Positions 34,667 through 42,807 of a stretch of 61,134 nucleotides of DNA are shown here, piece after piece. The position numbers and the translations under genes are program-made. Within the stretch, counting starts at the first letter, position 1, and each line of letters opens with the position of its first letter. A model generated the notes under the pieces. It ran no database searches. It saw only the letters and a list, made by a program, of their open reading frames with translations, and had not been told where the DNA came from. This stretch comes from Veillonella sp. (lineage in GTDB: Bacteria > Bacillota > Negativicutes > Veillonellales > Veillonellaceae), in the NCBI RefSeq assembly GCF_015058545.1, contig NZ_SVCB01000041.1, positions 1 to 61,134 on the forward strand, given 5' to 3'.

Positions 34667-34766
34667 GCGACTACCCCTGTCAAGGTGAGTGCCTCGTCTA
34701 AAAAATAAACGTTACGCAAAATCTAAATGGCTCATCCCCCCATTGTAACGACCCGCGTCAAAAAGA

Positions 34767-34840
34767 AAAACACCTTCCGGCATCAGCCCACACTTTTCCC
34801 CTAAAAAGTAAATGCAGATTGTACCACTTAAAGGTGTTTT
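34767..34840 (-). terminator. Terminator of the Rrf2 regulator gene
   Basis: Outer arms AAAACACCTT/AAGGTGTTTT and inner ACTTTT/AAAAGT; TTTTTCTTTTT on the minus strand. Confidence 0.6.
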
Positions 34841-34878
34841 ATAACTTTAACAGTTATTCTTCGTATACTTTATCGCTA

Positions 34879-34945
34879 TTTACTTTTTACTACAGTCTCA
34901 TTATCTTGGCTGTTTTTACCACAGTCTCATTATGTGGGCTGCTTT
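34879..34945. repeat. 28-bp tandem repeat at the Rrf2 gene 3' end
   Basis: TTTTACYACAGTCTCATTAT is repeated with a GGCTG ending about 29 bases apart, with a third truncated copy touching the stop codon. Confidence 0.65.
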
Positions 34946-34947
34946 TA

Positions 34948-35472
34948 CTAAGCCGGTGTACTCTTACCGGTTACGTCAGCGGAAGTGTCGTCAGTGGCTG
35001 CCGCATCAGCAGTTTGGCCTTCGGCCGAGTGAGCCTCTTCATCATCCGACTCATCAGATACGTCAAACTTTTTGTCCAACACATCTTGTAAGGTTAATTT
35101 TTCCATATACTCTTTAAACTGAGCCTGCATATGTTCCCATAAAGGCAAGGTCATGCAAGTTTTGCTGCGTGGACACTGATTTACTTCATCTTCCAAGCAA
35201 GCTACAAGAGCAATCGAATCTTCCGCAGCACGCAAAATATCATAAACCGTGTAATCTTTCGGCTCCATCGACAAGCGATAACCGCCGTATTTACCACGTA
35301 CACTTTTTACATAACCGGCCGCACTCAAGCGTGCTACAATGCCTTCTAAATATTTATCGGAAATACGCTGACGTTCCGCAATTTCGCGGATAGACACGTT
35401 CTTCTTAGTACCATGTTCTGCAAGGTCAACTAATACGCGTAAAGCATAACGACCCTTAGTTGAAATTTTCAT
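34948..35472 (-). CDS. Rrf2-family (IscR-like) regulator
   Basis: 174 residues. Winged helix at 1-70 (SIREIAERQRISDKYLEGIVARLSAAGYV), then three cysteines C-x7-C-x5-C (CLEDEVNQCPRSKTC) like the Fe-S ligands of IscR; CymR-type relatives lack them. The last ~40 residues are acidic low complexity (DESDDEEA...), beyond the normal ~150. GAGGT precedes the ATG. A good promoter with a dyad suggests autoregulation. No isc/suf genes are in the window. Confidence 0.85.
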   Translation of the reverse strand: MKISTKGRYALRVLVDLAEHGTKKNVSIREIAERQRISDKYLEGIVARLSAAGYVKSVRGKYGGYRLSMEPKDYTVYDILRAAEDSIALVACLEDEVNQCPRSKTCMTLPLWEHMQAQFKEYMEKLTLQDVLDKKFDVSDESDDEEAHSAEGQTADAAATDDTSADVTGKSTPA

Positions 35473-35492
35473 AGTTCATATACCTCTTTCAC

Positions 35493-35540
35493 AGTAGGAA
35501 TTACTAAATTCATTATATCACAAGATTTATCCCCTATCAA
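35493..35540 (-). promoter_or_regulatory. Promoter and dyad upstream of the Rrf2 gene
   Basis: Minus-strand TTGATA (35540-35535), 17 bases, TATAAT (35517-35512), followed by AGTA-attcc-TACT (35505-35493) just past the start point, a candidate autoregulatory site. Confidence 0.5.
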
Positions 35541-35724
35541 AGAGGGGAATTAAAATTATCGATACTTTTCGCACCCGCCCTTATTATTTTTCCGGTTTAC
35601 CCTACCAAATTTCTTTATTGGCCTCTTTACCATTCTAATTTTCTCTATTTACCTCTCTACTTTTCTGATTTACCATGATACAATAGGGGTGAATTTATAA
35701 TTCACATATATAGGAGGTCATTAT

Positions 35725-37092
35725 ATGTTAGAAAAACTGTTTGCGCTCAGTGAGCGTAAGACAACGGTGAAAGGTGAAATTATCGCCGGCTTAACCACCT
35801 TTATCACCATGGCGTATATTCTTTTCTTGGCGCCGAATCTACTCAGCATCGCCGGCATGGATAAAGACGCAGTCCTCATCGCCACAGCCTTAGGCGGCGG
35901 CATCATTACAATTGCCATGGGGCTCATCGTTAACTATCCGATTTGTTTGGCACCGGGCGTAGGCCTACTCGCCTTCTATACCTTTACCGTTGTACTCGGT
36001 ATGGGCGTCGCTTGGCAAACCGCATTGGGGGCCGTATTTATTTCCGGTATCGTTTTCTTAATCTTAACCCTCACCACGGTACGTCAACACATCGTTGAAG
36101 GTATTCCGGCATCCATGAAAATCGCCATTACCGTCGGTATCGGCCTTTTCATCACCATTATCGGTTTGAAATTATCCGGTCTCATGGCCATTACCTTATC
36201 CTTGTCGCCGGACAGCCTGGCCCAAGTCATCGCCACTAAAGGTCATTCCACACCGGGCTCTTCCGAAACCATCTTGACCTTAGGTAACCTCTTGGATCCG
36301 CAAGTAGCCTTAGCCCTCTTCGGACTTGTTTTCACAGCCCTCTTGATGGCACGCAACGTACAAGGCTCCTTCATTATCGGCGCCGTTGTTACCAGTATCT
36401 TAGCATATGCTACCGGTAATGCTCAGCTCCCTGAAAACTTCTCCATTATCGCCGTGCCTGATTTTAGCAAAGCCGCTTTCTTCCAATTAGATATCGGCAG
36501 CGCCATGAGCATGGGCCTCGTAACCATTATCTTCTCCTTCACCTTTGTTGAATTATTCGACTCCATGGGTACCTTAATCGGGACAGCTACCAAAGCAGGT
36601 ATCGCTAATCCTAAAGAAGGTAAATTCCCTGGCCTTGGTAAAGCCATGACCGTTGATGCCGTCGGCGTAAGCTTCGGTGCCCTTTTAGGGGCCAGCACCA
36701 TTACCGCTTTCGTAGAAAGTGCGGCCGGTGTCGGTGCCGGTGGTCGTACCGGTTTAACCGCCGTTACTTGCGGTATCTTGTTCCTCTTGGCGTTACTCTT
36801 CGCGCCGCTAATCACCCTCGTACCTAACTGTGCGACAGCCCCAATCTTAATCTTGGTTGGTGCCTTGATGATGGAACCGATTCGAGACATCGACTTCTCC
36901 GATTGGACTGAAGCCTTCCCGGCTTTCATGGTTATCGCTTTGATGCCTTTCACTTACAGCATCGCTAATGGCGTATCCGCCGGCCTTATCATGTACCCAC
37001 TTCTTAAAATCGTTGCCGGCCGTACTAAAGAAGTACACTGGATTATGTATCCGTTGGCCATCATCGTATTAATTCGTTACATCTGGTACTAA
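35725..37092 (+). CDS. Purine permease, NCS2/AzgA family
   Basis: 455 residues, about 13 membrane segments. Family motifs: EIIAGLTTFITMAYILFLAPN at the start, APGVGLLAFYTF, FVELFDSMGTLIGTATKAG and TAFVESAAGVGAGGRTGLTA. Imports hypoxanthine, guanine or adenine with protons. AGGAGG precedes the ATG. No purine riboswitch is recognised in the 250-base upstream region. Followed by a long terminator. Confidence 0.9.
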   Translation: MLEKLFALSERKTTVKGEIIAGLTTFITMAYILFLAPNLLSIAGMDKDAVLIATALGGGIITIAMGLIVNYPICLAPGVGLLAFYTFTVVLGMGVAWQTALGAVFISGIVFLILTLTTVRQHIVEGIPASMKIAITVGIGLFITIIGLKLSGLMAITLSLSPDSLAQVIATKGHSTPGSSETILTLGNLLDPQVALALFGLVFTALLMARNVQGSFIIGAVVTSILAYATGNAQLPENFSIIAVPDFSKAAFFQLDIGSAMSMGLVTIIFSFTFVELFDSMGTLIGTATKAGIANPKEGKFPGLGKAMTVDAVGVSFGALLGASTITAFVESAAGVGAGGRTGLTAVTCGILFLLALLFAPLITLVPNCATAPILILVGALMMEPIRDIDFSDWTEAFPAFMVIALMPFTYSIANGVSAGLIMYPLLKIVAGRTKEVHWIMYPLAIIVLIRYIWY

Positions 37093-37149
37093 TACGATTT
37101 TTTGAAAAAAACATTGTACTAATATTAAAAACAGCTCTTAAGGGCTAAC

Positions 37150-37212
37150 AAAAAGACTTATCTCTGATTCCGCATCATTATAAAACGGTGTATCAGAGAT
37201 AAGTCTTTTTTG
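37150..37212. terminator. Terminator after the purine permease
   Basis: Eighteen-base perfect arms AAAAGACTTATCTCTGAT/ATCAGAGATAAGTCTTTT and TTTTTT. Confidence 0.92.
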
Positions 37213-37327
37213 GTTTATATAGTTAAAATTTCATTTCTTAGGTGGACAAAAAGTGTGGGTAAAAACACCTTCTAACCCGGCTAAATCCTACGCCCATTGA
37301 ATTTTAAAATCATTTATTCTTTACTCT

Positions 37328-38569
37328 TTATATATTAACTTCTGAACTTTCCGTACTCGCAATATCGTGAAAACCAACTACCAACGTCAGTACAAAACTT
37401 AAGCCAAAGGCGATTCCCAAAGCCGTCAAATACCACATAAAGGACGGTCCCATAAATACCGGGAGCGTTGTAATTGCGGGAATGGCAAAAGCCGCTGCAC
37501 TTACCTTAAAGAATCCCGCTAGGGCACCGCCTAAACCGCCGGCAATACAAGCACAAACCATAGGTCGTTTCAAACGCAACGTAACACCAAATACAGCCGG
37601 TTCTGTTACGCCTAATAAGGCAATTACGCCGGCTGAAAAGGCTTCCGTCTTAAACACTTTATTTTTACTGCGTAACGCTACCGCCAAGGCAGCCCCCGCC
37701 TGAGCAAACATGGCCGTACCAAATAGCGGCATTAAGGTATCAAAACCGTAGACTGCCACGTTGTTAATGGCAATGGGGAAAAACCCCCATTGGAGTCCCA
37801 ACATACCAATAAACGGTTGTACCGTACCCACAATAAGGCCCGCCACTAAAGGACTGAGCCCGTACACCACTTCATAACCAACACCCAACAAAGCACCAAG
37901 CCAGGTACCAATCGGTCCTAAAATCACCAAGGTGAACGGTGTCATCACAATAATGCAAAGGGGCGGTGTAAACAGCCCACGCACCGCTTCAGGGAATAGT
38001 TTTTACCCCAAGCGCTCTACATATTGTAAGCAGTAAACGGCCAACAAAATCGGAATAACCGACGAAGGATACATAACCTGCCCCACGGGCCAACCGAATA
38101 AATCTGGGCCTTGCCAACTGCCGGCCCCACCGGAATTGCCGAACATCGTTGCCACCGCACCGCCGTCTCCGCCTTGCCCCATTGTGGCTGCCAAACTTTG
38201 CACTAACGCCTCTACCGACTCCATACCGCCGGCGCCCGGCGCTTTCATGAGCTGCGTTACCTCCGGATACACCAACACACAGGCCAGTAGCATCGCCGTA
38301 AATGGATCCGTTTTAAACCGCTTCGCCGCCGTATAGGCCAAGAACACCGGTATAAAATAGAAAAACGCATCGCTCATGGCATTTAGAATCACATAGGTAC
38401 TCGAACCTTCCGGTACCAGGTGATTAACCGTGAGCAAAATAAAAATGCCTTTTAAAATACCGGTCGAAACCAGTAAGGCAATTATCGGTAAAAACAGGGC
38501 TGATAGAAGATCTATCGCCCCGTTGGCAAAGCCTTTAAGTCGCATATATAGTGTAGTCGTGGCAGACAT
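37328..38569 (-). pseudogene. PTS EIIC permease interrupted by one in-frame stop codon
   Basis: Two open pieces are halves of one sugar-PTS EIIC protein of the glucose/beta-glucoside-type superfamily. The N-part (38569-38003) ends ...YCLQYVERLG-stop, and the C-part continues in the same frame KLFPEAVRGLFTPPL to 37328. The single TAA (38005-38003) is the only lesion: no frameshift, and the rest looks conserved. Intact length would be about 413 residues. No EIIA or EIIB domain is attached. Start 38569 has AAAGGAG upstream. It may be a recent pseudogene, a read-through stop or a sequencing error. Confidence 0.8.
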
Positions 38570-38649
38570 GAAATACTCCTTTAAAATGAATCTTTGAATA
38601 TATTTATTGATTATGTATATCAAATTAAACCAATATAAGTATAACAAAA

Positions 38650-38682
38650 GAGAGCCCGCTCGACAATTTCGAGGGGGCTCTC
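38650..38682 (-). terminator. Terminator of hicAB
   Basis: GAGAGCCC-g-CTCGA/TCGAG-g-GGGCTCTC hairpin with TTTTGTT on the minus strand. Confidence 0.85.
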
Positions 38683-38719
38683 AGATAAACGAAGATTAGA
38701 TTATTAAAATATTAAATCA

Positions 38720-39118
38720 TTATATTAAATCCAACTCTTGCTTTAGTGCACGCTGTAATATTTGAGAGAAATTAAGTTGCTTTTCTTCAGCTTTATGATT
38801 TAACCAGCTCGGGATAGTGAGAGTTTTCTTAACAGCCCTGTTATCTGTTTTCCTCAAATATTCTTCTTCATCCCATTTAACTAAATCTATAAACTCACCT
38901 TTTTCAGTCTCGATATCAACAGGATTCGTTGGTTGAGGAAATGCTTCGCCATCCTCACTCAAAGAATATAAGTAAAGGCCTAATGCATCCTCAGCCATTT
39001 CAACCGCTTCTGTCAATGTATTACCTTCAGTTACACAGCCTAATAAATCAGGGAAGATTACTGTATATCCACCTTGGCCATCGGAGCTAAATATGGCTGG
39101 GTACATTTCTTTTCTCAT
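38720..39118 (-). CDS. hicB: HicB-family antitoxin
   Basis: 132 residues. The N-terminal degraded RNase-H-like HicB domain (YPAIFSSDGQGGYTVIFPDLLGCVTEGNTLTEAVEMAEDALG) binds HicA. A C-terminal ribbon-helix-helix segment (RAVKKTLTIPSWLNHKAEEKQLNFSQILQRAL) gives DNA binding and autoregulation. AAAGGAGG precedes the ATG. Encoded 63 bases after the toxin gene, next to a restriction-modification locus. Confidence 0.93.
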   Translation of the reverse strand: MRKEMYPAIFSSDGQGGYTVIFPDLLGCVTEGNTLTEAVEMAEDALGLYLYSLSEDGEAFPQPTNPVDIETEKGEFIDLVKWDEEEYLRKTDNRAVKKTLTIPSWLNHKAEEKQLNFSQILQRALKQELDLI

Positions 39119-39181
39119 CTTACGCCTCCTTTATGTTTAAACAATAATATAATTTTAACTCGAGTAATTTATATCAATCTA

Positions 39182-39373
39182 TCACTTAAGTCCTGCTTGT
39201 TTTAATATTGTTTGCAATGTTTTAGGTTTTAAATCTTCTTTATGTAATGCTACAGTTACACGCCCATTTTTTGTTGGATGTTTTAATATATGATGAGAGC
39301 CCCTAACTCGATCAATGTACCATCCATCTTTTACTAAAACCCGCATTAACTCTTTTGGTGTAGTCAAACACAC
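39182..39373 (-). CDS. hicA: HicA-family mRNA interferase toxin
   Basis: 63 residues, a dsRBD-like fold with the active His in RGSHHILKHPTKNGRVTVALH. Cleaves mRNA when not bound by HicB. Starts with GTG, seven bases after AAGG. Toxin before antitoxin is the usual hicAB order. Confidence 0.92.
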   Translation of the reverse strand: MCLTTPKELMRVLVKDGWYIDRVRGSHHILKHPTKNGRVTVALHKEDLKPKTLQTILKQAGLK

Positions 39374-39516
39374 TCACCAACCTTTTATTCCCCTTTACCT
39401 TACACTTATTATAATACGTATTAGCACATATATCAAGAATGAACGTAGCCTATTAACACATAATTCATACATGATAATAGGCTACACATTTATTACTCTT
39501 TTACATATAATTTCTA

Positions 39517-40266
39517 TTATTTTCTAAATACGAACAAATATTCATGGGCAATCAATAAGAAATTATATTTTACGCTATTTGTTTTCCAATACCCCGTCGC
39601 CCTACAATTATGTTGTTCTTTAATGATTAATTCTTTTAAAGTAAAGCCAGCGTCTTGGAATATTTTCATAACGTCAAACGACATAGGCTGCATACAGCCT
39701 TTTTGTCGCGTATCTCCCATGAGGATTGCACAAAACTTATCTTTCTTTAAAACGCGGTAACATTCATTGGCAACCGGTTTCATTGCTTCTAAAAAATCTT
39801 TAATTTTAAGTTGTGATAAATCTTCCGGAATACCATCGCTATACTTAATAATATTAGCGTATGGAGGATGCGTACAAATCAAATCAATACTTTCATCCGC
39901 AACAAAATCAAGATTTCTGGCATCGCCTTTACGCACCACAACTTTACCATCAGCGCCATCATGTTCAAAATCTATTTTTTCTTCACAACGTGCTAACGCT
40001 ACATCATTACAATCAACCCCAATAATATTACGATTTAATAACTTAGCTTCAACTAAAGTTGTGCCCCCACCGGCAAATTGATCCAATACTAAATCACCGG
40101 GTTGAGAGTATCTCAACAAAATATTTCTCGGAATATATGGTGACCAATTGCCACGCCACTTCGCATCGTGGGTAGCCCAATCCCCCCTTTTTGGAAAAGA
40201 CCAATGGGTTGTCATCTCCAATTCAAAATCTTCAGGTTCCCATTTTTTAATTTTCTTTACAGCCAT
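39517..40266 (-). CDS. DNA methyltransferase (N4-cytosine/N6-adenine type)
   Basis: 249 residues. SAM motif DQFAGGGTT at about 62, then the catalytic motif THPPYANII at about 130, in the N6_N4_Mtase family. It follows the DpnII-like nuclease by 19 bases. In the pneumococcal DpnII system a second methylase (DpnA) also accompanies DpnM, but sequence class and position differ, so equivalence is not assumed. An alternative is an independent methylase protecting another site. Confidence 0.82.
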   Translation of the reverse strand: MAVKKIKKWEPEDFELEMTTHWSFPKRGDWATHDAKWRGNWSPYIPRNILLRYSQPGDLVLDQFAGGGTTLVEAKLLNRNIIGVDCNDVALARCEEKIDFEHDGADGKVVVRKGDARNLDFVADESIDLICTHPPYANIIKYSDGIPEDLSQLKIKDFLEAMKPVANECYRVLKKDKFCAILMGDTRQKGCMQPMSFDVMKIFQDAGFTLKELIIKEQHNCRATGYWKTNSVKYNFLLIAHEYLFVFRK

Positions 40267-40285
40267 AACTTACAAATACACTTCC

Positions 40286-41146
40286 TCATTTTATAACTTT
40301 TGAAATAATATCATTTTCCAAATCTTTTATATTATAAATATGGTCCATTATGTCAAAAGTTTCTTCTAAATTATGTCTGGCACTGTTCCAGCCTTTACCG
40401 TCAGTAAACCAAACAAAAGAAAATCCATCAATCGTATTCGACTCCATCGCCAAGGTCTTATAGCTACGAGCTGTTTCATTCAACTTACTACCACCACCGG
40501 CATAGAAATTAGTTTCAATACCATATACCATAGCCTCGGTCTTTATAACAAAATCAAATCGCTTTTCACTTCGCCCTCTATCAGAAATAGCAGATAAATC
40601 AATTCCCCAATTTCGAGTGATATCACGAATATACATTTCCTTGAAGTAGCTTATATTACGCTCAAAACCAGCTTTTTTAATATATGATTCTACTAAATCC
40701 TCCATCAAATGTCCACCACGATTTTTACGCCCGTTTGAGTCTAAGCCGGTTTCTACGCCGGTTGCATAATCAATGAGATTACTGATAATATGATTAGCCA
40801 TTAAATCAAACAAGCCCGTTTTTCTCATGAACATTTTATACGCATCAGCTGAGTAGTTCATTTTTTTAAAATTGAATAAAAATTCCCCATCATCATCTAT
40901 TGCATAGATTTCGTTTGCTCTAACAGCCAATAGAAGCGGGATACATTTTAGAACTTCCGGGTATTTAGCTACTAGACCTTCAAACTCAGACTCGATATTT
41001 TTTGAGCCAATTAGAGAGTTTAAAATATTTAGTTCAACCTTAATTTTATCAATATTACCATAAATTTTTTCAAAATTTATGTAGTACTGATAATTAGCAA
41101 TACTGTCCTTAAATTCTGCTAGCCAATTAGTAAAATCACGTTTCAT
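40286..41146 (-). CDS. DpnII/MboI-type restriction endonuclease (GATC)
   Basis: 286 residues. Matches DpnII-family layout: MKRDFTNWLAEFKDSIANYQYY opening, FMRKTGLFDLM, GLDSNGRKNRGGHLMEDLVE, and a PD-(D/E)xK-type core seen in RFDFVIKTEAMVYGIETNFYAGGGSKLNE. It would cut unmethylated GATC. Start 41146 has GGAGG nine bases upstream; 14 extra codons upstream are rejected. Sits between two methylase genes, 104 bases after the Dam-type one. Confidence 0.88.
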   Translation of the reverse strand: MKRDFTNWLAEFKDSIANYQYYINFEKIYGNIDKIKVELNILNSLIGSKNIESEFEGLVAKYPEVLKCIPLLLAVRANEIYAIDDDGEFLFNFKKMNYSADAYKMFMRKTGLFDLMANHIISNLIDYATGVETGLDSNGRKNRGGHLMEDLVESYIKKAGFERNISYFKEMYIRDITRNWGIDLSAISDRGRSEKRFDFVIKTEAMVYGIETNFYAGGGSKLNETARSYKTLAMESNTIDGFSFVWFTDGKGWNSARHNLEETFDIMDHIYNIKDLENDIISKVIK

Positions 41147-41250
41147 AACACTTTCCTCCCTATACACTATTCCTAATACAATAAACACTAAAAAATTAAC
41201 AGCAAATAGCCATTAAGAATATCCCTAATTTAACTTTTCTTTTAAAATTA

Positions 41251-42156
41251 TTAATTACTAATCAGCAACTCCGTAATCTTCCCACGTTTAGAGCCTTTGC
41301 TATTTATAGCTCGGTTAGCAAAAATTCTTTCAATATTAAAACCCTTATAAATTTCGTCAAAAAACTCATCGTCCGGATTCGTATTTTTGGGATCTGAGTT
41401 ACTTAATAACACACGAACGCCCTTATCATCTAAGTGATGTGCAAATGCACCCAACTCTCGTTGCGAATCATCATTAAATTCATATTCGCTGTATGACGTA
41501 AAATTAGCTGTTTCCGAAAGAGGCCGATACGGCGGATCAATATAGACAAAAGTCTGCTTATCTGAAAAATCATCTACAGCTTTATAACTATCACAAACAA
41601 TATGCACTTTAGCTAAGGCTTTAGCTACCTCAACTAAATTCTCCGCATCACAAATTAAAGGTTTCTTATAAGCCCCCATTGGTACATTATAAAAACCATT
41701 TCGATTAACCCGATACAAACCATTAAAGCATGTACGGTTCAAAAAAATAAAGAGCGAGGCTAACTCTATATGCTTATCAGTAAGAGGCTCAGTATTAATA
41801 TTAGCTAAAAAGTCCAAACCCAATAATTCATTATATCTGTCTCGATTTTTATAAAAAATCTCTTTTCTGCCCTCTTGTTCTATAGGCCAAAACTTTTCTT
41901 GATAAGATACTAGTCGTGCTATAACATCATCAACATGCTGTTGAATGCTTTTATATGTATTGATCAAACTCTTGTTGATGTCGCTAATGTACACAGCATC
42001 TAAGTCATATTTACTTAATATATCAAATAACACTGCGCCGCCACCAATAAAAGGTTCCGCATATTTATTTATATTTTTATCTTCAAATGGATAGTATTCC
42101 TCTATGTAAGGGAGCAACTGATTTTTGCCGCCAACCCATTTCAAAAAAGGTTTCAT
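41251..42156 (-). CDS. dpnM: DpnM/Dam-type N6-adenine methylase (GATC)
   Basis: 301 residues, Dam/DpnM family. N-terminal FLKWVGGKNQLLPYI, SAM motif AEPFIGGGAVLFD, catalytic VYIDPPYRPL near 190. It modifies adenine in GATC and protects host DNA from the adjacent nuclease. Start 42156 (MKPFLKWVGG) has AAGGAGG eleven bases upstream. First gene of a three-gene restriction-modification set. Confidence 0.92.
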   Translation of the reverse strand: MKPFLKWVGGKNQLLPYIEEYYPFEDKNINKYAEPFIGGGAVLFDILSKYDLDAVYISDINKSLINTYKSIQQHVDDVIARLVSYQEKFWPIEQEGRKEIFYKNRDRYNELLGLDFLANINTEPLTDKHIELASLFIFLNRTCFNGLYRVNRNGFYNVPMGAYKKPLICDAENLVEVAKALAKVHIVCDSYKAVDDFSDKQTFVYIDPPYRPLSETANFTSYSEYEFNDDSQRELGAFAHHLDDKGVRVLLSNSDPKNTNPDDEFFDEIYKGFNIERIFANRAINSKGSKRGKITELLISN

Positions 42157-42391
42157 CGTTCCAATTGCCTCCTTATATATCACAAATTAAATCTACTAAA
42201 ATATTGCAACGTCTATTGCGTTTTGATCTTTATTATATAAGTTTAACTACGATAAGTAAATTAAAATACACCAATAGTCAAGAATCCACTATTGGTGCGA
42301 GTCAACTGCTATAAAAGTAAAACGAATATAGATAAAACCAACGCAAAAAGAGGCAAAGAAAAATCCTCACCTCTTGTTACAGCACAACTAA

Positions 42392-42781
42392 TTATTTAGC
42401 CCAAACTTTCAGTTTTTCAACAACTTCAACATCAGCCGGTAGCCAATCAACACTATCTAACGCATCAATTGTTAACCACTTAGCCGCCTCATGTTCCAAC
42501 AACGTAATTTTAGAGTCCACTAGCTCGCAGATATAGCAATGCATCGTAAGATGGAATGTATCGTACTGATATTTCACCGTACACAGAAAGTCTTGAATTT
42601 CAATATCGACAGCTAATTCCTCTTTAATCTCACGTTTCAACGCTTCCTTAGGCTCTTCACCGGGTTCTATTTTACCTCCGGGAAATTCCCAACCATCTTT
42701 AAATTCGCCATATCCACGTTGAGTCGCCAAAAACGTATCATCATGTCGGATAATTGCTGCGACTACTTCAATTTGCTTCAT
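42392..42781 (-). CDS. NUDIX hydrolase (MutT-like)
   Basis: 129 residues. Complete Nudix box GGKIEPGEEPKEALKREIKEEL with the GX5EX7REUXEE pattern, preceded by WEFPGG as in MutT/8-oxo-dGTP-type pyrophosphohydrolases. Start 42781 follows AGGAG, 26 bases after the helicase stop, so cotranscribed with the PLD-helicase. It may be a housekeeping sanitising enzyme or a functional partner of the helicase. Confidence 0.88.
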   Translation of the reverse strand: MKQIEVVAAIIRHDDTFLATQRGYGEFKDGWEFPGGKIEPGEEPKEALKREIKEELAVDIEIQDFLCTVKYQYDTFHLTMHCYICELVDSKITLLEHEAAKWLTIDALDSVDWLPADVEVVEKLKVWAK

Positions 42782-42807
42782 TACTTCTCCTATCCTCAAT
42801 TAACATC

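Larger units (their letters stand above)
34616..34947. other. Spacer between the OhrR-like and Rrf2 genes
   Basis: Holds the OhrR-box-like site (34646-34666), the Rrf2 terminator (34767-34840) and a tandem repeat (34879-34945). No coding frame. Confidence 0.6.

Noticed and set aside
35473..35724. Purine riboswitch upstream of the purine permease
   Set aside because: The expected conserved loop sequences and three-way junction are not visible.
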